The position numbers and the translations under genes were made by a program. From positions 1-64,000 of the forward strand of contig JAEWQV010000016.1 of assembly GCA_023399055.1 (NCBI GenBank): DNA of 64,000 bases, written 5' to 3'. The notes beneath the pieces are model-generated. The model was not told where the DNA came from. It searched no databases and saw only the letters and a program-made list of their open reading frames with translations. Source of the DNA: Bacillota bacterium. Its GTDB lineage: Bacteria > Bacillota > Clostridia > Lachnospirales > Lachnospiraceae. Position 1 is the first letter of the stretch, and each line of letters opens with the position of its first letter. Positions 45,111 to 54,101 of the stretch are shown in pieces.

Positions 45111-46043
45111 ATGGATCCAATTGTTTTACTGATTATTTTATTTATTATTGTATTACTCGTTGCAGCATCCTGTATTCGTATTGTACCTCAAGCGCATGCA
45201 TATGTTATTGAGCGTTTAGGAGGATATCAAGCAACCTGGAGCGTAGGTATTCATGTAAAAATGCCACTCATTGATAGGGTAGCAAAAAATGTGCTCTTGA
45301 AAGAACAAGTAATTGACTTTGCTCCTCAACCTGTTATTACGAAGGACAACGTTACTATGAAAATAGATACCGTTGTATTTTATCAAATTACAGATCCTAA
45401 GTTATATGCTTATGGTGTTGAGCATCCCCTTAATGCTATTGAAAATCTTACAGCAACTACCTTAAGAAATATTATTGGTGATCTTGAGCTTGACGAAACA
45501 TTAACCTCAAGAGAAATTATTAATACCAAGATGAGAGTTACCCTTGATGAAGCTACTGACCCTTGGGGTATCAAAGTAAATCGTGTGGAGCTTAAGAATA
45601 TTATTCCACCTGCTGCTATTCAGGATGCAATGGAAAAACAGATGAAGGCAGAAAGAGAAAGAAGAGAGTCCATCATTAATGCAGAAGGACAGAAAAAGTC
45701 AGCAATTCTTGTATCTGAAGGTAAAAAGGCATCTGCAATCTTAGATGCAGAAGGTGAGAAGCTGGCAGCAATTCTTAGAGCTGAAGCGAAAAAAGAAGCA
45801 ACAATTCGTGAGGCAGAAGGACAGGCAGAAGCAATCATTACAATTCAGAAGGCGAATGCGGATGGTATTCGTTTCTTAAATGAAGCAGCACCAGGAAATG
45901 CAGTTATACAGTTAAAGAGCTTAGAGGCATTTGCTAAAGCTGCAGATGGTAAGGCGACTAAGATTATCATTCCTTCCGAAATCCAGGGCTTAGCAGGGTT
46001 GGTGAAGTCACTAACTGAGGTTGGTAAGAGTGACATAGACTAA
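45111..46043 (+). CDS. SPFH/stomatin-like membrane protein (slipin)
   Basis: 310 residues from the ATG at 45111, preceded by ATAGGAGGAGATAG. One N-terminal membrane segment is followed by the band 7 domain (CIRIVPQAHAYVIERLGGYQATW ... VITKDNVTMKIDTVVFYQITDP ... TTLRNIIGDLELDETLTSREIIN) and a long Ala/Glu/Lys-rich coiled coil (about 185-260, with AEGQKKSAI-like repeats). It oligomerises into membrane scaffolds (lipid-raft-like microdomains). It is paired with the upstream NfeD gene. Confidence 0.94.
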   Translation: MDPIVLLIILFIIVLLVAASCIRIVPQAHAYVIERLGGYQATWSVGIHVKMPLIDRVAKNVLLKEQVIDFAPQPVITKDNVTMKIDTVVFYQITDPKLYAYGVEHPLNAIENLTATTLRNIIGDLELDETLTSREIINTKMRVTLDEATDPWGIKVNRVELKNIIPPAAIQDAMEKQMKAERERRESIINAEGQKKSAILVSEGKKASAILDAEGEKLAAILRAEAKKEATIREAEGQAEAIITIQKANADGIRFLNEAAPGNAVIQLKSLEAFAKAADGKATKIIIPSEIQGLAGLVKSLTEVGKSDID

Positions 46044-46074
46044 GCAGATATGTTATAAAAATAATAAGTACTGT

Positions 46075-46126
46075 AAGGATAGCAGCTTCCCTGCCAAGAA
46101 GTAGGGGGAGTTGTTATCCTTTTTTA
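46075..46126 (+). terminator. Terminator after the NfeD-SPFH operon
   Basis: AAGGATA.CAGCT.CCCT pairs with GGGAGTTGTTATCCTT with small bulges, then TTTTT. Confidence 0.8.
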
Positions 46127-46253
46127 GTTAATATACATTATAGGTAATTGTAAAATTTGAAATTAAAAGTAAGAAAATTTATATTGGTTTTCTTTTAAAT
46201 AATAGGATACTATTTAATGAACTTCTTGTCTGCAAGTTTATTCAGATTTATTC

Positions 46254-46282
46254 TTGACAATTGCGAAAAATAAGAATAATGT
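46254..46282 (+). promoter_or_regulatory. Probable argF promoter
   Basis: TTGACA (46254-46259), 17 bp, TAATGT (46277-46282). The -10 is imperfect. Two ArgR-like sequences (about 46277-46294 and 46311-46326) overlap or follow it. Confidence 0.55.
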
Positions 46283-46363
46283 ATAAATAAACATAATAAA
46301 GCATAATTATTAATTTATATTTACGCCAAAGTAAAAGTAATACTTTGGCGGATAGGAGGATTT

Positions 46364-47302
46364 ATGAATTTAAAAGGACGTAGTTTTTTAACACTGAAAG
46401 ATTATTCACCAGAGGAAATCGGCTACTTATTGGAACTTGCTGCTGAGTTAAAGGATAAAAAGAAGCAAGGTATAACAGGGAGTAGTTTAAAAGGAAAGAA
46501 TATTGCTTTGATTTTTGAGAAACCTTCTACTAGAACCCGCTGTGCATTTACTATCGGTTGTATTGATGAAGGAGCGCATCCAGAATATTTAAGTAAAGAT
46601 GATATTCAATTAGGGCATAAGGAAAGCGTTGAAGATACGGCACGAGTTTTGGGAAGAATGTTTGATGGAATTGAGTTTAGAGGATATCATCAGGAAACAG
46701 TCGAGAAATTAGCAAAGTACAGTAAGGTGCCGGTATGGAATGGATTAACAGATTCAGATCATCCAACTCAAATACTTGCCGACTTCTTGACTTTGAAGGA
46801 GCAGTTTGGTAAGCTTAAGGGACTGAAGTTGGTCTATGCAGGTGACGGAAGAAATAATATGGCAAATAGTTTGATGATTGGAGCAGCGAAAATGGGGATT
46901 GATTTTACTATTTTAGCTCCTGCGTCTCTTTGGCCGGAAGAAAGTCTAGTTGATTTATGTAAAACCTATGCAAAAGCCAGTGGAAGCGAGATTGTAATAT
47001 CTGATAAAACAGAAGATGTGGAAGGAGCAGATGCAATTTACACGGATGTATGGTGCTCCATGGGCGAAGAGGATCTAGCAGAGCAAAGAATTGCAATTCT
47101 AAAACCATATCAGGTAAATGATGCTTTGCTTGCCCTAACTAAGAAGGATAGTACAGTTATTCTTCATTGTCTTCCTGCTGTAAAAGGTAAGGAGATTACA
47201 GAAGAAGTTTTTGAACGATTTGCTGAGATCATATTTGATGAAGCAGAAAATCGGATGCATACGATTAAAGCAGTTATGGTAGCTACACTGGGCAATCAGT
47301 AG
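46364..47302 (+). CDS. argF: Ornithine carbamoyltransferase
   Basis: 312 residues. Carbamoyl-phosphate motif EKPSTRTRCAF, ornithine-site motifs DSDHPTQILADFLT, TDVWCSMGEE and HCLPAV are all intact. It makes citrulline from ornithine and carbamoyl phosphate; the anabolic direction is inferred because no arcA or arcC is nearby. Other arg genes are absent from the window. GATAGGAGGATTT precedes the ATG. ArgR-like boxes lie upstream. Confidence 0.94.
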   Translation: MNLKGRSFLTLKDYSPEEIGYLLELAAELKDKKKQGITGSSLKGKNIALIFEKPSTRTRCAFTIGCIDEGAHPEYLSKDDIQLGHKESVEDTARVLGRMFDGIEFRGYHQETVEKLAKYSKVPVWNGLTDSDHPTQILADFLTLKEQFGKLKGLKLVYAGDGRNNMANSLMIGAAKMGIDFTILAPASLWPEESLVDLCKTYAKASGSEIVISDKTEDVEGADAIYTDVWCSMGEEDLAEQRIAILKPYQVNDALLALTKKDSTVILHCLPAVKGKEITEEVFERFAEIIFDEAENRMHTIKAVMVATLGNQ

Positions 47303-47402
47303 TAGTGGATACCATGCACAAATACTTTACTCTTGGAGCCGATTATAGAATGATTCTGCAATATCTAATTATGGTAGATAGAATGGTAAAGGAGTTTGTG
47401 CG

Positions 47403-47744
47403 ATGTATCAGGAGAAAGTGGTTTTATGTGCAAGTAGCGCTTACGAAATGAAATACTGGCTGAATGAGGATTTTAATGTGCTCCCGGAGATAATAAAACA
47501 GGAGCTTAAAATAATGTGTGTATTATTTACAGAAGATATTGGTGGAACGCTATCATTGGAATTTGATGAAGATGGAAGCTTAATGTTTCAGGTTGATTCA
47601 GAAGAAAATGATTACCTCTATGATGAAATAGGAAGTGTTTTGAAAATAAAGCAGCTCCAAAGGGAGAAAGCGGAATTTTTAGAGTCCTTAGAGATGTATT
47701 ACAAGGTATTTTTCTTGGGAGAAGAGATACAAGAACAAGAATAA
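47403..47744 (+). CDS. Small acidic protein, DUF6145-like, 113 aa
   Basis: Begins MYQEKVVLCASSAYEMKYWLNEDFNVLP and is acidic throughout (IGGTLSLEFDEDGSLMFQVDSEENDYLYDEIG). The pattern resembles the Lachnospiraceae-restricted DUF6145 family, from memory. No signal peptide or membrane helix. AAAGGAGTTTG precedes the ATG; coaX starts 44 bases downstream, so it may share a transcript with argF and coaX. Function unknown. Confidence 0.65.
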   Translation: MYQEKVVLCASSAYEMKYWLNEDFNVLPEIIKQELKIMCVLFTEDIGGTLSLEFDEDGSLMFQVDSEENDYLYDEIGSVLKIKQLQREKAEFLESLEMYYKVFFLGEEIQEQE

Positions 47745-47788
47745 TCACATAATACAACGCTTTTAAATTGAATTTGGAGGAATACAAT

Positions 47789-48559
47789 ATGATATTAGTT
47801 ATAGATGTAGGAAACACGAATATTACCATTGGTGTTATTGAGGAATCTGAAATAAAGTCAACTTTTCGATTGACTACCAGTATTGCTAGGACTTCGGATG
47901 AGTATGGATTACTGATTTGTGATCTTTTAAAAACGAAAAATATCAGTAATTCAGAGATAACTTCTGTAGCAATTGCTTCTGTTGTACCTAAGATTATGCA
48001 TTCTCTTGCTTCGGCGATTATTAAGTACCTTAATCTTACACCGCTGATTGTAGGATCGGGAACAAAAACAGGCATAAAGATTCAAGTTCCTAACCCGAAG
48101 GAAGTGGGAGCGGATAGGATAGTTGATGCTGTGGCGGCATATGAAATATATGGTGGACCTGTTTTAGTGATTGATTTTGGTACTGCAATCACGTATGATT
48201 TAATTACGAAAGACGGTGCTTTTATTGCAGGTGTTACTAGCCCTGGTCTGCGTATAGCTGCTAACGCACTTTGGAATGATACTGCAAAACTTCCTGAGAT
48301 TGAGATTGCTATGCCTAACACAATTTTAGCCAAGGATACTGTAACCAGTATGCAAGCAGGGTTGGTATTCGGTTGTATTGGACAAACAGAGTACATTGTC
48401 AAAAGAATGTTAGAAGAAGCAGGAATCGATAATTGTAAAGTTGTTGCTACCGGCGGACTAGGTAAGATTATAGCAGATGCAACTAATATTATAGAGGTAT
48501 ACGATCCAAATCTTACATTAATGGGATTAAAGATAATAAATGATAAAAATAAGCGATAA
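47789..48559 (+). CDS. coaX: Type III pantothenate kinase
   Basis: 256 residues from the ATG at 47789 (TTGGAGGAATACA upstream; an in-frame start seven codons earlier has none). The ASKHA fold is clear: phosphate-1 loop LVIDVGNTNITIGV, NPKEVGADRIVDAVAAYE with the catalytic Asp, VIDFGTAITYDL and VVATGGLG. It phosphorylates pantothenate in coenzyme A synthesis and needs a monovalent cation. DusB follows about 100 bases downstream. Confidence 0.95.
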   Translation: MILVIDVGNTNITIGVIEESEIKSTFRLTTSIARTSDEYGLLICDLLKTKNISNSEITSVAIASVVPKIMHSLASAIIKYLNLTPLIVGSGTKTGIKIQVPNPKEVGADRIVDAVAAYEIYGGPVLVIDFGTAITYDLITKDGAFIAGVTSPGLRIAANALWNDTAKLPEIEIAMPNTILAKDTVTSMQAGLVFGCIGQTEYIVKRMLEEAGIDNCKVVATGGLGKIIADATNIIEVYDPNLTLMGLKIINDKNKR

Positions 48560-48661
48560 TACTTATATATAAGGAGTCAATGTTTTCGTTATCAGGCTGC
48601 ACAAGAAGAATAGTAACATTGTCATCTTGATAATTGTAAATATTTGAATCAGGAGGAACTA

Positions 48662-49627
48662 GTGAGTTTTCGTATTGGAAATGTAGATATAAAAGGCAAT
48701 TTAATACTTGGACCCATGGCAGGAGTAACTGACCTGCCATTTCGACTATTATGCAAAGAAAAGGGTGCTGATTTGGTATATACCGAGATGGTCAGTGCAA
48801 AAGGGGTTCAATATAATAATAAGAACACAGAGAGTTTACTATATATAGATGAAAAAGAACGGCCGGCAGCACTACAATTATTTGGTGCAGACCCGGTTAT
48901 TCTTAGTGAAACTGCAAAGCGTTTGGAAGAACGCAATTTTGATATTTTGGACATTAACATGGGATGCCCCGTACCTAAGGTGGTTAACAATGGTGAAGGG
49001 TCTGCTTTAATGAAAAATCCTAAGCTCATTGGTGAAATTGTTAAAATGGTTTCAGGTGCAATTAAAAAGCCCGTAACTGTGAAAATTCGCAAAGGCTTTA
49101 CACCGGATGCAGTTAATGCAGTTCAAGTTGCTAAAATCGCAGAGGATTGTGGTGCTGCAGCTGTTGCTGTGCATGGCAGAACCAGAGAACAATATTATAG
49201 CGGTAAAGCAGATTGGGAGATTATTGGAGCAGTAAAGCAGGCTGTAACGATACCCGTAATTGGAAGTGGAGATATTTATACTCCGGAGGATGCAAAGCAA
49301 ATGATAGTTCAAACTGGATGTGATGGAATCATGATGGCACGAGGAACCAGAGGTAATCCTTGGATCTTTGAGCAGATAAAAGCATATCTTGATAGTGGAG
49401 TATTAATTCAAAAACCGTCGCTGACGCAGGTTAAGGAGATGATTTTGCGCCATGCAGCCCTTTCAATTGAATATAAAGGTGAATTTATTGGAATTCGAGA
49501 AATGAGAAAGCATGTGGCCTGGTATACTACTGGATTTGCCGGTGCGGCACGGTTAAGGAATCGGGTAAATGAAATTGAGACAATGGAAGATCTAGTTAAA
49601 CTGCTAGAGGAATATGAAGACAATTAG
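48662..49627 (+). CDS. dusB: tRNA-dihydrouridine synthase B
   Basis: 321 residues, starting at a GTG at 48662 that has AGGAGG at proper spacing; a TTG 18 bases upstream overlaps this site. The FMN TIM-barrel has LGPMAGVTDLPFRLLCKEKGADLVYTEMVSAKG, catalytic-cysteine motif MGCPVPKVVNNGEGSALM, VKIRKGF, HGRTREQYYSGKADWE and GSGDIYTPEDA. It reduces uridine in tRNA D-loops. Position following coaX is common in Clostridia. Confidence 0.95.
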   Translation: MSFRIGNVDIKGNLILGPMAGVTDLPFRLLCKEKGADLVYTEMVSAKGVQYNNKNTESLLYIDEKERPAALQLFGADPVILSETAKRLEERNFDILDINMGCPVPKVVNNGEGSALMKNPKLIGEIVKMVSGAIKKPVTVKIRKGFTPDAVNAVQVAKIAEDCGAAAVAVHGRTREQYYSGKADWEIIGAVKQAVTIPVIGSGDIYTPEDAKQMIVQTGCDGIMMARGTRGNPWIFEQIKAYLDSGVLIQKPSLTQVKEMILRHAALSIEYKGEFIGIREMRKHVAWYTTGFAGAARLRNRVNEIETMEDLVKLLEEYEDN

Positions 49628-49798
49628 AAAAACATAAGAAATGACGAAATAATGTGCATTTCGAGAAACTCTATTATTAAGATTTTACAAAAATAGACGG
49701 TTTATATAAAATGTAATTGATTTTTTTTCAAAATGCGATATAGTATATCTAATGGGAAGACATTTGTGTGCCATACAAGAACAATTGGAGGATTAGAA

Positions 49799-50881
49799 AT
49801 GAACAAATTAAGAGTAGGTATCCTTGGTGGAACAGGAATGGTTGGGCAGCGTTTTATTGCCTTACTGGAGAACCATCCTTGGTTTGAAGTTGTATCCGTT
49901 GCGGCAAGTCCTAGAAGTGCAGGAAAGACTTATGAAGAAGCAGTGGGTAACCGATGGAAGATGACAACACCTATGCCCGAAAGTATTAAGAATTTAGTCG
50001 TTAAGGACGTAAATGAGGTTGAAAAAGTAAGCGCTGAGGTTGATTTTGTATTTAGCGCTGTTGATATGACTAAGGACGAAATTAAAGCGATTGAAGAAGC
50101 ATATGCTAAGGCAGAAACTCCTGTAGTATCCAATAATAGTGCTCATCGCTGGACTCCTGATGTACCGATGGTAGTACCTGAATTAAATGCAGAGCATTTT
50201 GATGTAATTGCAGATCAGAGAAAGCGTCTTGGAACAGAAAAAGGCTTTATTGTAGTTAAGCCAAATTGTTCTATTCAAAGCTATACACCTGCACTTCATC
50301 CACTTAGACAATTTGGTATTAAACTTGTTGTAGCTACCACCTATCAGGCAATCTCTGGTGCAGGCAAAAACTTTGCTGATTGGCCGGAGATGGTTGATAA
50401 TATTATCCCTTACATTGGCGGTGAGGAAGAAAAGAGTGAGCAGGAACCGTTAAGAATTTGGGGTAAGGTTGAGGATGGTAAAGTTGTGAAAGCAGATGGA
50501 CCGATGATTACAACACAATGTATCCGAGTACCAGTAACAGATGGACATACAGCTGCTGTATTTGTTAGCTTTGATAAGAAACCATCCAAGGATGAGATTT
50601 TAAAGGCTTGGGCAGAGTTTAAAGGTCTTCCACAGGAACTTGATTTACCAAGTGCTCCAAAGCAGTTTATTAAATATTTTGAAGAGGATAATCGTCCACA
50701 GATTAAGCTTGACCGTGATTATGAAAATGGTATGGGCGTATGTTTTGGTAGATTACGAGAAGATAGTGTATTTGATTACAAGTTTGTTGGTTTATCCCAT
50801 AATACTGTACGTGGTGCAGCAGGTGGTTCCGTTTTGACAGCTGAGCTATTAAAAGCATTGGGTTATATTACAGCAAAATAA
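49799..50881 (+). CDS. asd: Aspartate-semialdehyde dehydrogenase (archaeal/fungal-type)
   Basis: 360 residues from the ATG at 49799 (TTGGAGGATTAG upstream). NADP loop GILGGTGMVGQRF; catalytic Cys in KPNCSIQSYTPAL; TTYQAISGAGKNFADWPEMVDNIIPYIGGEEEKSEQEPLRIWG and VPVTDGHTAAVFVSF match the ~350-residue archaeal/fungal subfamily (TIGR00978) and not the E. coli type. It makes aspartate semialdehyde for lysine/DAP, threonine and methionine. Monocistronic, with its own terminator. Confidence 0.94.
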   Translation: MNKLRVGILGGTGMVGQRFIALLENHPWFEVVSVAASPRSAGKTYEEAVGNRWKMTTPMPESIKNLVVKDVNEVEKVSAEVDFVFSAVDMTKDEIKAIEEAYAKAETPVVSNNSAHRWTPDVPMVVPELNAEHFDVIADQRKRLGTEKGFIVVKPNCSIQSYTPALHPLRQFGIKLVVATTYQAISGAGKNFADWPEMVDNIIPYIGGEEEKSEQEPLRIWGKVEDGKVVKADGPMITTQCIRVPVTDGHTAAVFVSFDKKPSKDEILKAWAEFKGLPQELDLPSAPKQFIKYFEEDNRPQIKLDRDYENGMGVCFGRLREDSVFDYKFVGLSHNTVRGAAGGSVLTAELLKALGYITAK

Positions 50882-50902
50882 AAGTATATAAAAGAATAGC
50901 AA

Positions 50903-50947
50903 AAAACTGTTGGATATCAGTAACTATGAAATCCAACAGTTTTTTTA
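50903..50947. terminator. Terminator after asd
   Basis: AAAACTGTTGGAT (50903-50915) pairs with ATCCAACAGTTTT (50931-50943), then TTT. Confidence 0.92.
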
Positions 50948-51000
50948 TATGATAATACTATTTATTATATTTAAGCCCAAAATTTTTATAGCAGTAAGAA

Positions 51001-51702
51001 CTAATTAAAAATATAATCTATAAACTCTATGGTATCCTCTTCATGCTTAGAATTTGAAAGAATGCCAAGTACATAAGGCTGACCTTGATAGGATAGGTCT
51101 TTAAATAAGTCTGAATTCGTTAAATAGATTCCATAAGCTGATTTTGCAGCTTCGTCCTCTGTAGACGTAACAAAAAATTCATCTGTAAGAGAGCTGTAGA
51201 TATCAGTGGGTAATTCATTGGACAGCTTCTGAAAATATCCAATTTGAGCATATTTAATAAAGTCTGACTCTGGTGCAATGATAACATCAATTTCACCAGC
51301 AGAAATATAAGTATCAAGTACTTGTTGCATATTAGAGAAAGGGCTTCCTTCTGCTGTTGAAAAATAAAATTGAGTATTAATAATAACCTCTTCGTGTGCT
51401 GGATCAAGCTTGAGGTGTTCAGAATATTCTGTAAGAAATTCATCCTTAGTATCTTCATCTAAGGGTGAATTTAAAACAGCCGCATAAAAGACAGGATTTA
51501 CATTAGGAGTTACAAGTTCATAGACGAAATATGCAATAAGTCCTGCTACTCCAATGATAACAAAAGCATGAATTTTATAATATTCCCATAAATAAGAAAG
51601 CTTAGCACTAAAGTTCATGGAACTTAATTTCTCTTTTTCAGATAATTCAATACGATCCTGGTAGATAATTGAGTTATCATCCATTCTAGATTGTTTAGGC
51701 AT
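51001..51702 (-). CDS. Membrane-anchored extracytoplasmic protein, 233 aa
   Basis: From the ATG at 51702 (GAGGT upstream) it encodes a ~35-residue cytoplasmic tail, one membrane helix (about 42-62, IHAFVIIGVAGLIAYFVYELV) and an extracellular domain. Elements such as VNPVFYAAVLN, MQQVLDTYISAGEIDVIIAPESDFIKYAQIGYFQKLSNELP resemble solute-binding-type folds, without a lipobox. No named family is recognised. It may form a unit with the next gene on the same strand. Confidence 0.75.
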   Translation of the reverse strand: MPKQSRMDDNSIIYQDRIELSEKEKLSSMNFSAKLSYLWEYYKIHAFVIIGVAGLIAYFVYELVTPNVNPVFYAAVLNSPLDEDTKDEFLTEYSEHLKLDPAHEEVIINTQFYFSTAEGSPFSNMQQVLDTYISAGEIDVIIAPESDFIKYAQIGYFQKLSNELPTDIYSSLTDEFFVTSTEDEAAKSAYGIYLTNSDLFKDLSYQGQPYVLGILSNSKHEEDTIEFIDYIFN

Positions 51703-51865
51703 AGGGAACCTCACTTTTATCTTTTTAATATAGTTAGTTTTATTTGATTCAAAACAAGAATCTGTCTGATATTAACAAGTTCTTATGGCTATCAATAAGT
51801 ATTAGTTTAGCACAATCACAATTGGAAAAAAAGAAATTAATTATAAAAAATATCTTAATTAAGTT

Positions 51866-51912
51866 ATAAAAACAGCTACTCACCGGCATTAATTGCAGAG
51901 TGGGTAGCTGTT
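51866..51912 (-). terminator. Terminator after the 589-aa protein gene (minus strand)
   Basis: AACAGCTAC(C)CAC pairs with GTG(A)GTAGCTGTT around a 20-base loop; minus-strand T run. It separates the 589-aa gene from the 233-aa gene downstream. Confidence 0.75.
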
Positions 51913-51973
51913 ATGGTTTATAAATCAATCAATCGTGAAAGTATCAGCAATACTGACACTTTATTCAAATTAT

Positions 51974-53743
51974 TTAGTAGTAATAAAAGCTATCGATTAA
52001 GCTTTGAACATCTATGCCCAGTTTATCGGAAAGACTTGTAATGAAAGCTTCGATGTCAATGGTTGAAGAATAGGAATCTACATCATTAATATCATAGATT
52101 GTTGCACCTTCTGCAGGGACACTAGCTTCATAATTATTTAAATATTCTGAATCAGTGGTTAATGTCACTAGCGGTTCAGCACCCATCTGGACTACAATTT
52201 CACTTAACTGATGATTGTCTTTTTCATCAAAATTAATTAAAAGTTGTGCTCCAAATAAATCTATGGAAGAAATATTGATGGAACCATACTGATATGCATA
52301 ATTGTTCTTTTTAACTGTCTTTAAATCGTCATAGGAGATATCAACGCTCACTGGTGCGCCATATTCTCCAGTACTAACAGTGGCTGATGCAGAACCGGTG
52401 TAAGCATCATTCTTTACTGTTTGGCTGCCTGATAAAACAAGATAATCTATTTCATCATCTTTTACAAATACTTCATACTCGGAATAGTCACTGTCTTCTA
52501 AGTAAGTATATCCAATTACATCGCTTTCGCCTTCTACGCTAAAGGTACGTCCAATAATTTTTCCTTTATTGTCTACATATACCTGCATTTCAAAATCGTC
52601 ATAAAGAATTGTATTATCCTCATCTTCAAGCACATCTAAGGAGTCGTCTATATAGTCTTGATAATCCTCTTCTTCCAAACCATAGATAGAAGCGATACTA
52701 ATAAAATCTTTATCGATCTTAGCCGCTTTAAGAAGGGATGTCAGTATCTTCTTTGCATCCTCATCTGTAATTGTAACAGTTAATAAGGTGGCATCGGTGG
52801 AAAGAGTCTCTAAAGAAAGTGTTTCATTATTTGAAAGTGTTGTCTGACTAATATTATCAAGGATTAAACTACTATACTTTTTGACTAGCTGTTCAACAAA
52901 ATCAGCGGTAAATGTATCCATAATCTCACTATATTCAGGAGTTTTAAGGTCCTCACCAGCAAGTTCTTCTGTGGAGATATTTAGATAGTCACTGCTAAGC
53001 TCAGGAAAACGTACGAAGATATCATCCATTGCATTGTTCATAATTATTTCGGCGCTAATTAAATCAATCTGATTCAAAGATAAGGTAAAGTTTTCATTAA
53101 GGTATTTGTCATCTTTACCAATTAGGGCGTCAATGCCAATGCTTTCTAAGGAAATACCTAAACTGGATTCCACGTCAACTAAACTGAGACCTAAATATTT
53201 TTGCAGTAAAGTATCAAGAGAAGCCTCATTAATTTTTATTTCAGTCTTGGTGTCCAATGCAAAGGATTTTTTAGATTGTGCTTCACTCTCTTTTAGAATA
53301 GGAATAAACTCATCCAAGGTCTCATTAATTGCATTCTTCTCTACATAGGCATAGTATTCTGCAGGACTTTTGGTTGCTTTAGCAACGGTGTTCATTAAGG
53401 TGTCTTTAAATGCAAATGCCGTTACAGCACCTACAAGTAAGATGGCAACAATAACCACCAAAGGTACTATCTTACGAAAACCACTTTTTTCAGGTTGTGG
53501 GAAATTAGTACTATTGCTTTCAAACTGTTGGGTCGGATTTGAGAAAACGAAAGGAACGGATTGCTGTGCGTCTCCAGAATCAGCAGTTTGGTTAGCAGGT
53601 TCATCTGAAATTGGGTCACTTGATTCAGAACTGTTTGATTCCCAATAGGTTTCTTCTGCTGGGGTGGGTTCTGGACTTGGTGGTATATCTCCACTTAAAT
53701 TATTATCAGGGTTTTGAAAATCTTGAAAATTATCATCGCTCAT
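51974..53743 (-). CDS. Large membrane-anchored protein of unknown function, 589 aa
   Basis: A disordered acidic, Ser/Pro-rich cytoplasmic region (about 1-85), one membrane helix (about 92-112, VPLVVIVAILLVGAVTAFAF) and a long extracellular part rich in Asp, Ser and Thr. This contains alternating helix/strand segments, YGLEEEDYQDYIDDSLDVLEDEDN, a DUF-like segment FEMQVYVDNKGKIIGRTFSVEG and a late STGEYGAPVSVDISYDDL. Acidic Asp-rich stretches could bind Ca2+. ATAGGGAGGTTATTT precedes the ATG. Possibly a Clostridia-specific DUF, uncertain. Confidence 0.78.
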   Translation of the reverse strand: MSDDNFQDFQNPDNNLSGDIPPSPEPTPAEETYWESNSSESSDPISDEPANQTADSGDAQQSVPFVFSNPTQQFESNSTNFPQPEKSGFRKIVPLVVIVAILLVGAVTAFAFKDTLMNTVAKATKSPAEYYAYVEKNAINETLDEFIPILKESEAQSKKSFALDTKTEIKINEASLDTLLQKYLGLSLVDVESSLGISLESIGIDALIGKDDKYLNENFTLSLNQIDLISAEIIMNNAMDDIFVRFPELSSDYLNISTEELAGEDLKTPEYSEIMDTFTADFVEQLVKKYSSLILDNISQTTLSNNETLSLETLSTDATLLTVTITDEDAKKILTSLLKAAKIDKDFISIASIYGLEEEDYQDYIDDSLDVLEDEDNTILYDDFEMQVYVDNKGKIIGRTFSVEGESDVIGYTYLEDSDYSEYEVFVKDDEIDYLVLSGSQTVKNDAYTGSASATVSTGEYGAPVSVDISYDDLKTVKKNNYAYQYGSINISSIDLFGAQLLINFDEKDNHQLSEIVVQMGAEPLVTLTTDSEYLNNYEASVPAEGATIYDINDVDSYSSTIDIEAFITSLSDKLGIDVQSLIDSFYYY

Positions 53744-54101
53744 AAATAACCTCCCTATTATATAAATCTTTCAAAAAAATATAGGTATACTATTATAAGT
53801 GTATGTTTATTTGCACAGCATTAAACATAAATTCCTGTGAATGCAGAATAATAGACATCCTTTTACTTTTTTTGTTATTACAAGTATAGGGAATAGTTTA
53901 TAGATTGTCAATACATTGTCAATTATCAAATAATGAACATGCAAATTATCAGGAGTATTACCAAGAGAATAATGCACAAAGGAATAAAGTGCATAAGTTG
54001 TTATTTTCAGTATTTTTTTGCACTAGTTTGAGTTGAAATGAGAATTAAGGTAATATATAATAGTTTACTGGGAGTACAAATTGCTATAAGGAGGAATTTA
54101 A
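53744..54101 (+). other. Divergent intergenic region before cellobiose phosphorylase
   Basis: 358 bases. Holds the promoter of the phosphorylase gene (54033-54061) and an inverted repeat ATGCAC (53972-53977) / GTGCAT (53989-53994) upstream of it, a possible regulator site. No ORF. No LacI-type operator like those before the GH65 gene was seen. Confidence 0.55.
54033..54061 (+). promoter_or_regulatory. Sigma-A promoter of the cellobiose phosphorylase gene
   Basis: TTGAAA (54033-54038), 17 bp, TATAAT (54056-54061); start codon 41 bases downstream. Confidence 0.8.

Larger units (their letters stand above)
46044..46363 (+). other. Intergenic region with a terminator, argF promoter and ArgR-like boxes
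   Basis: 320 bases. The SPFH terminator (46075-46126), then the argF promoter TTGACA/TAATGT. Between and after it lie two AT-rich TGTATAAATAA and GCATAATTATTAA stretches resembling ARG boxes. No ORF. Confidence 0.5.

Noticed and set aside
47527..48075. 182-aa minus-strand ORF across the DUF6145-like gene and coaX
   Set aside because: Lies opposite two well-supported genes and matches nothing; shadow ORF.
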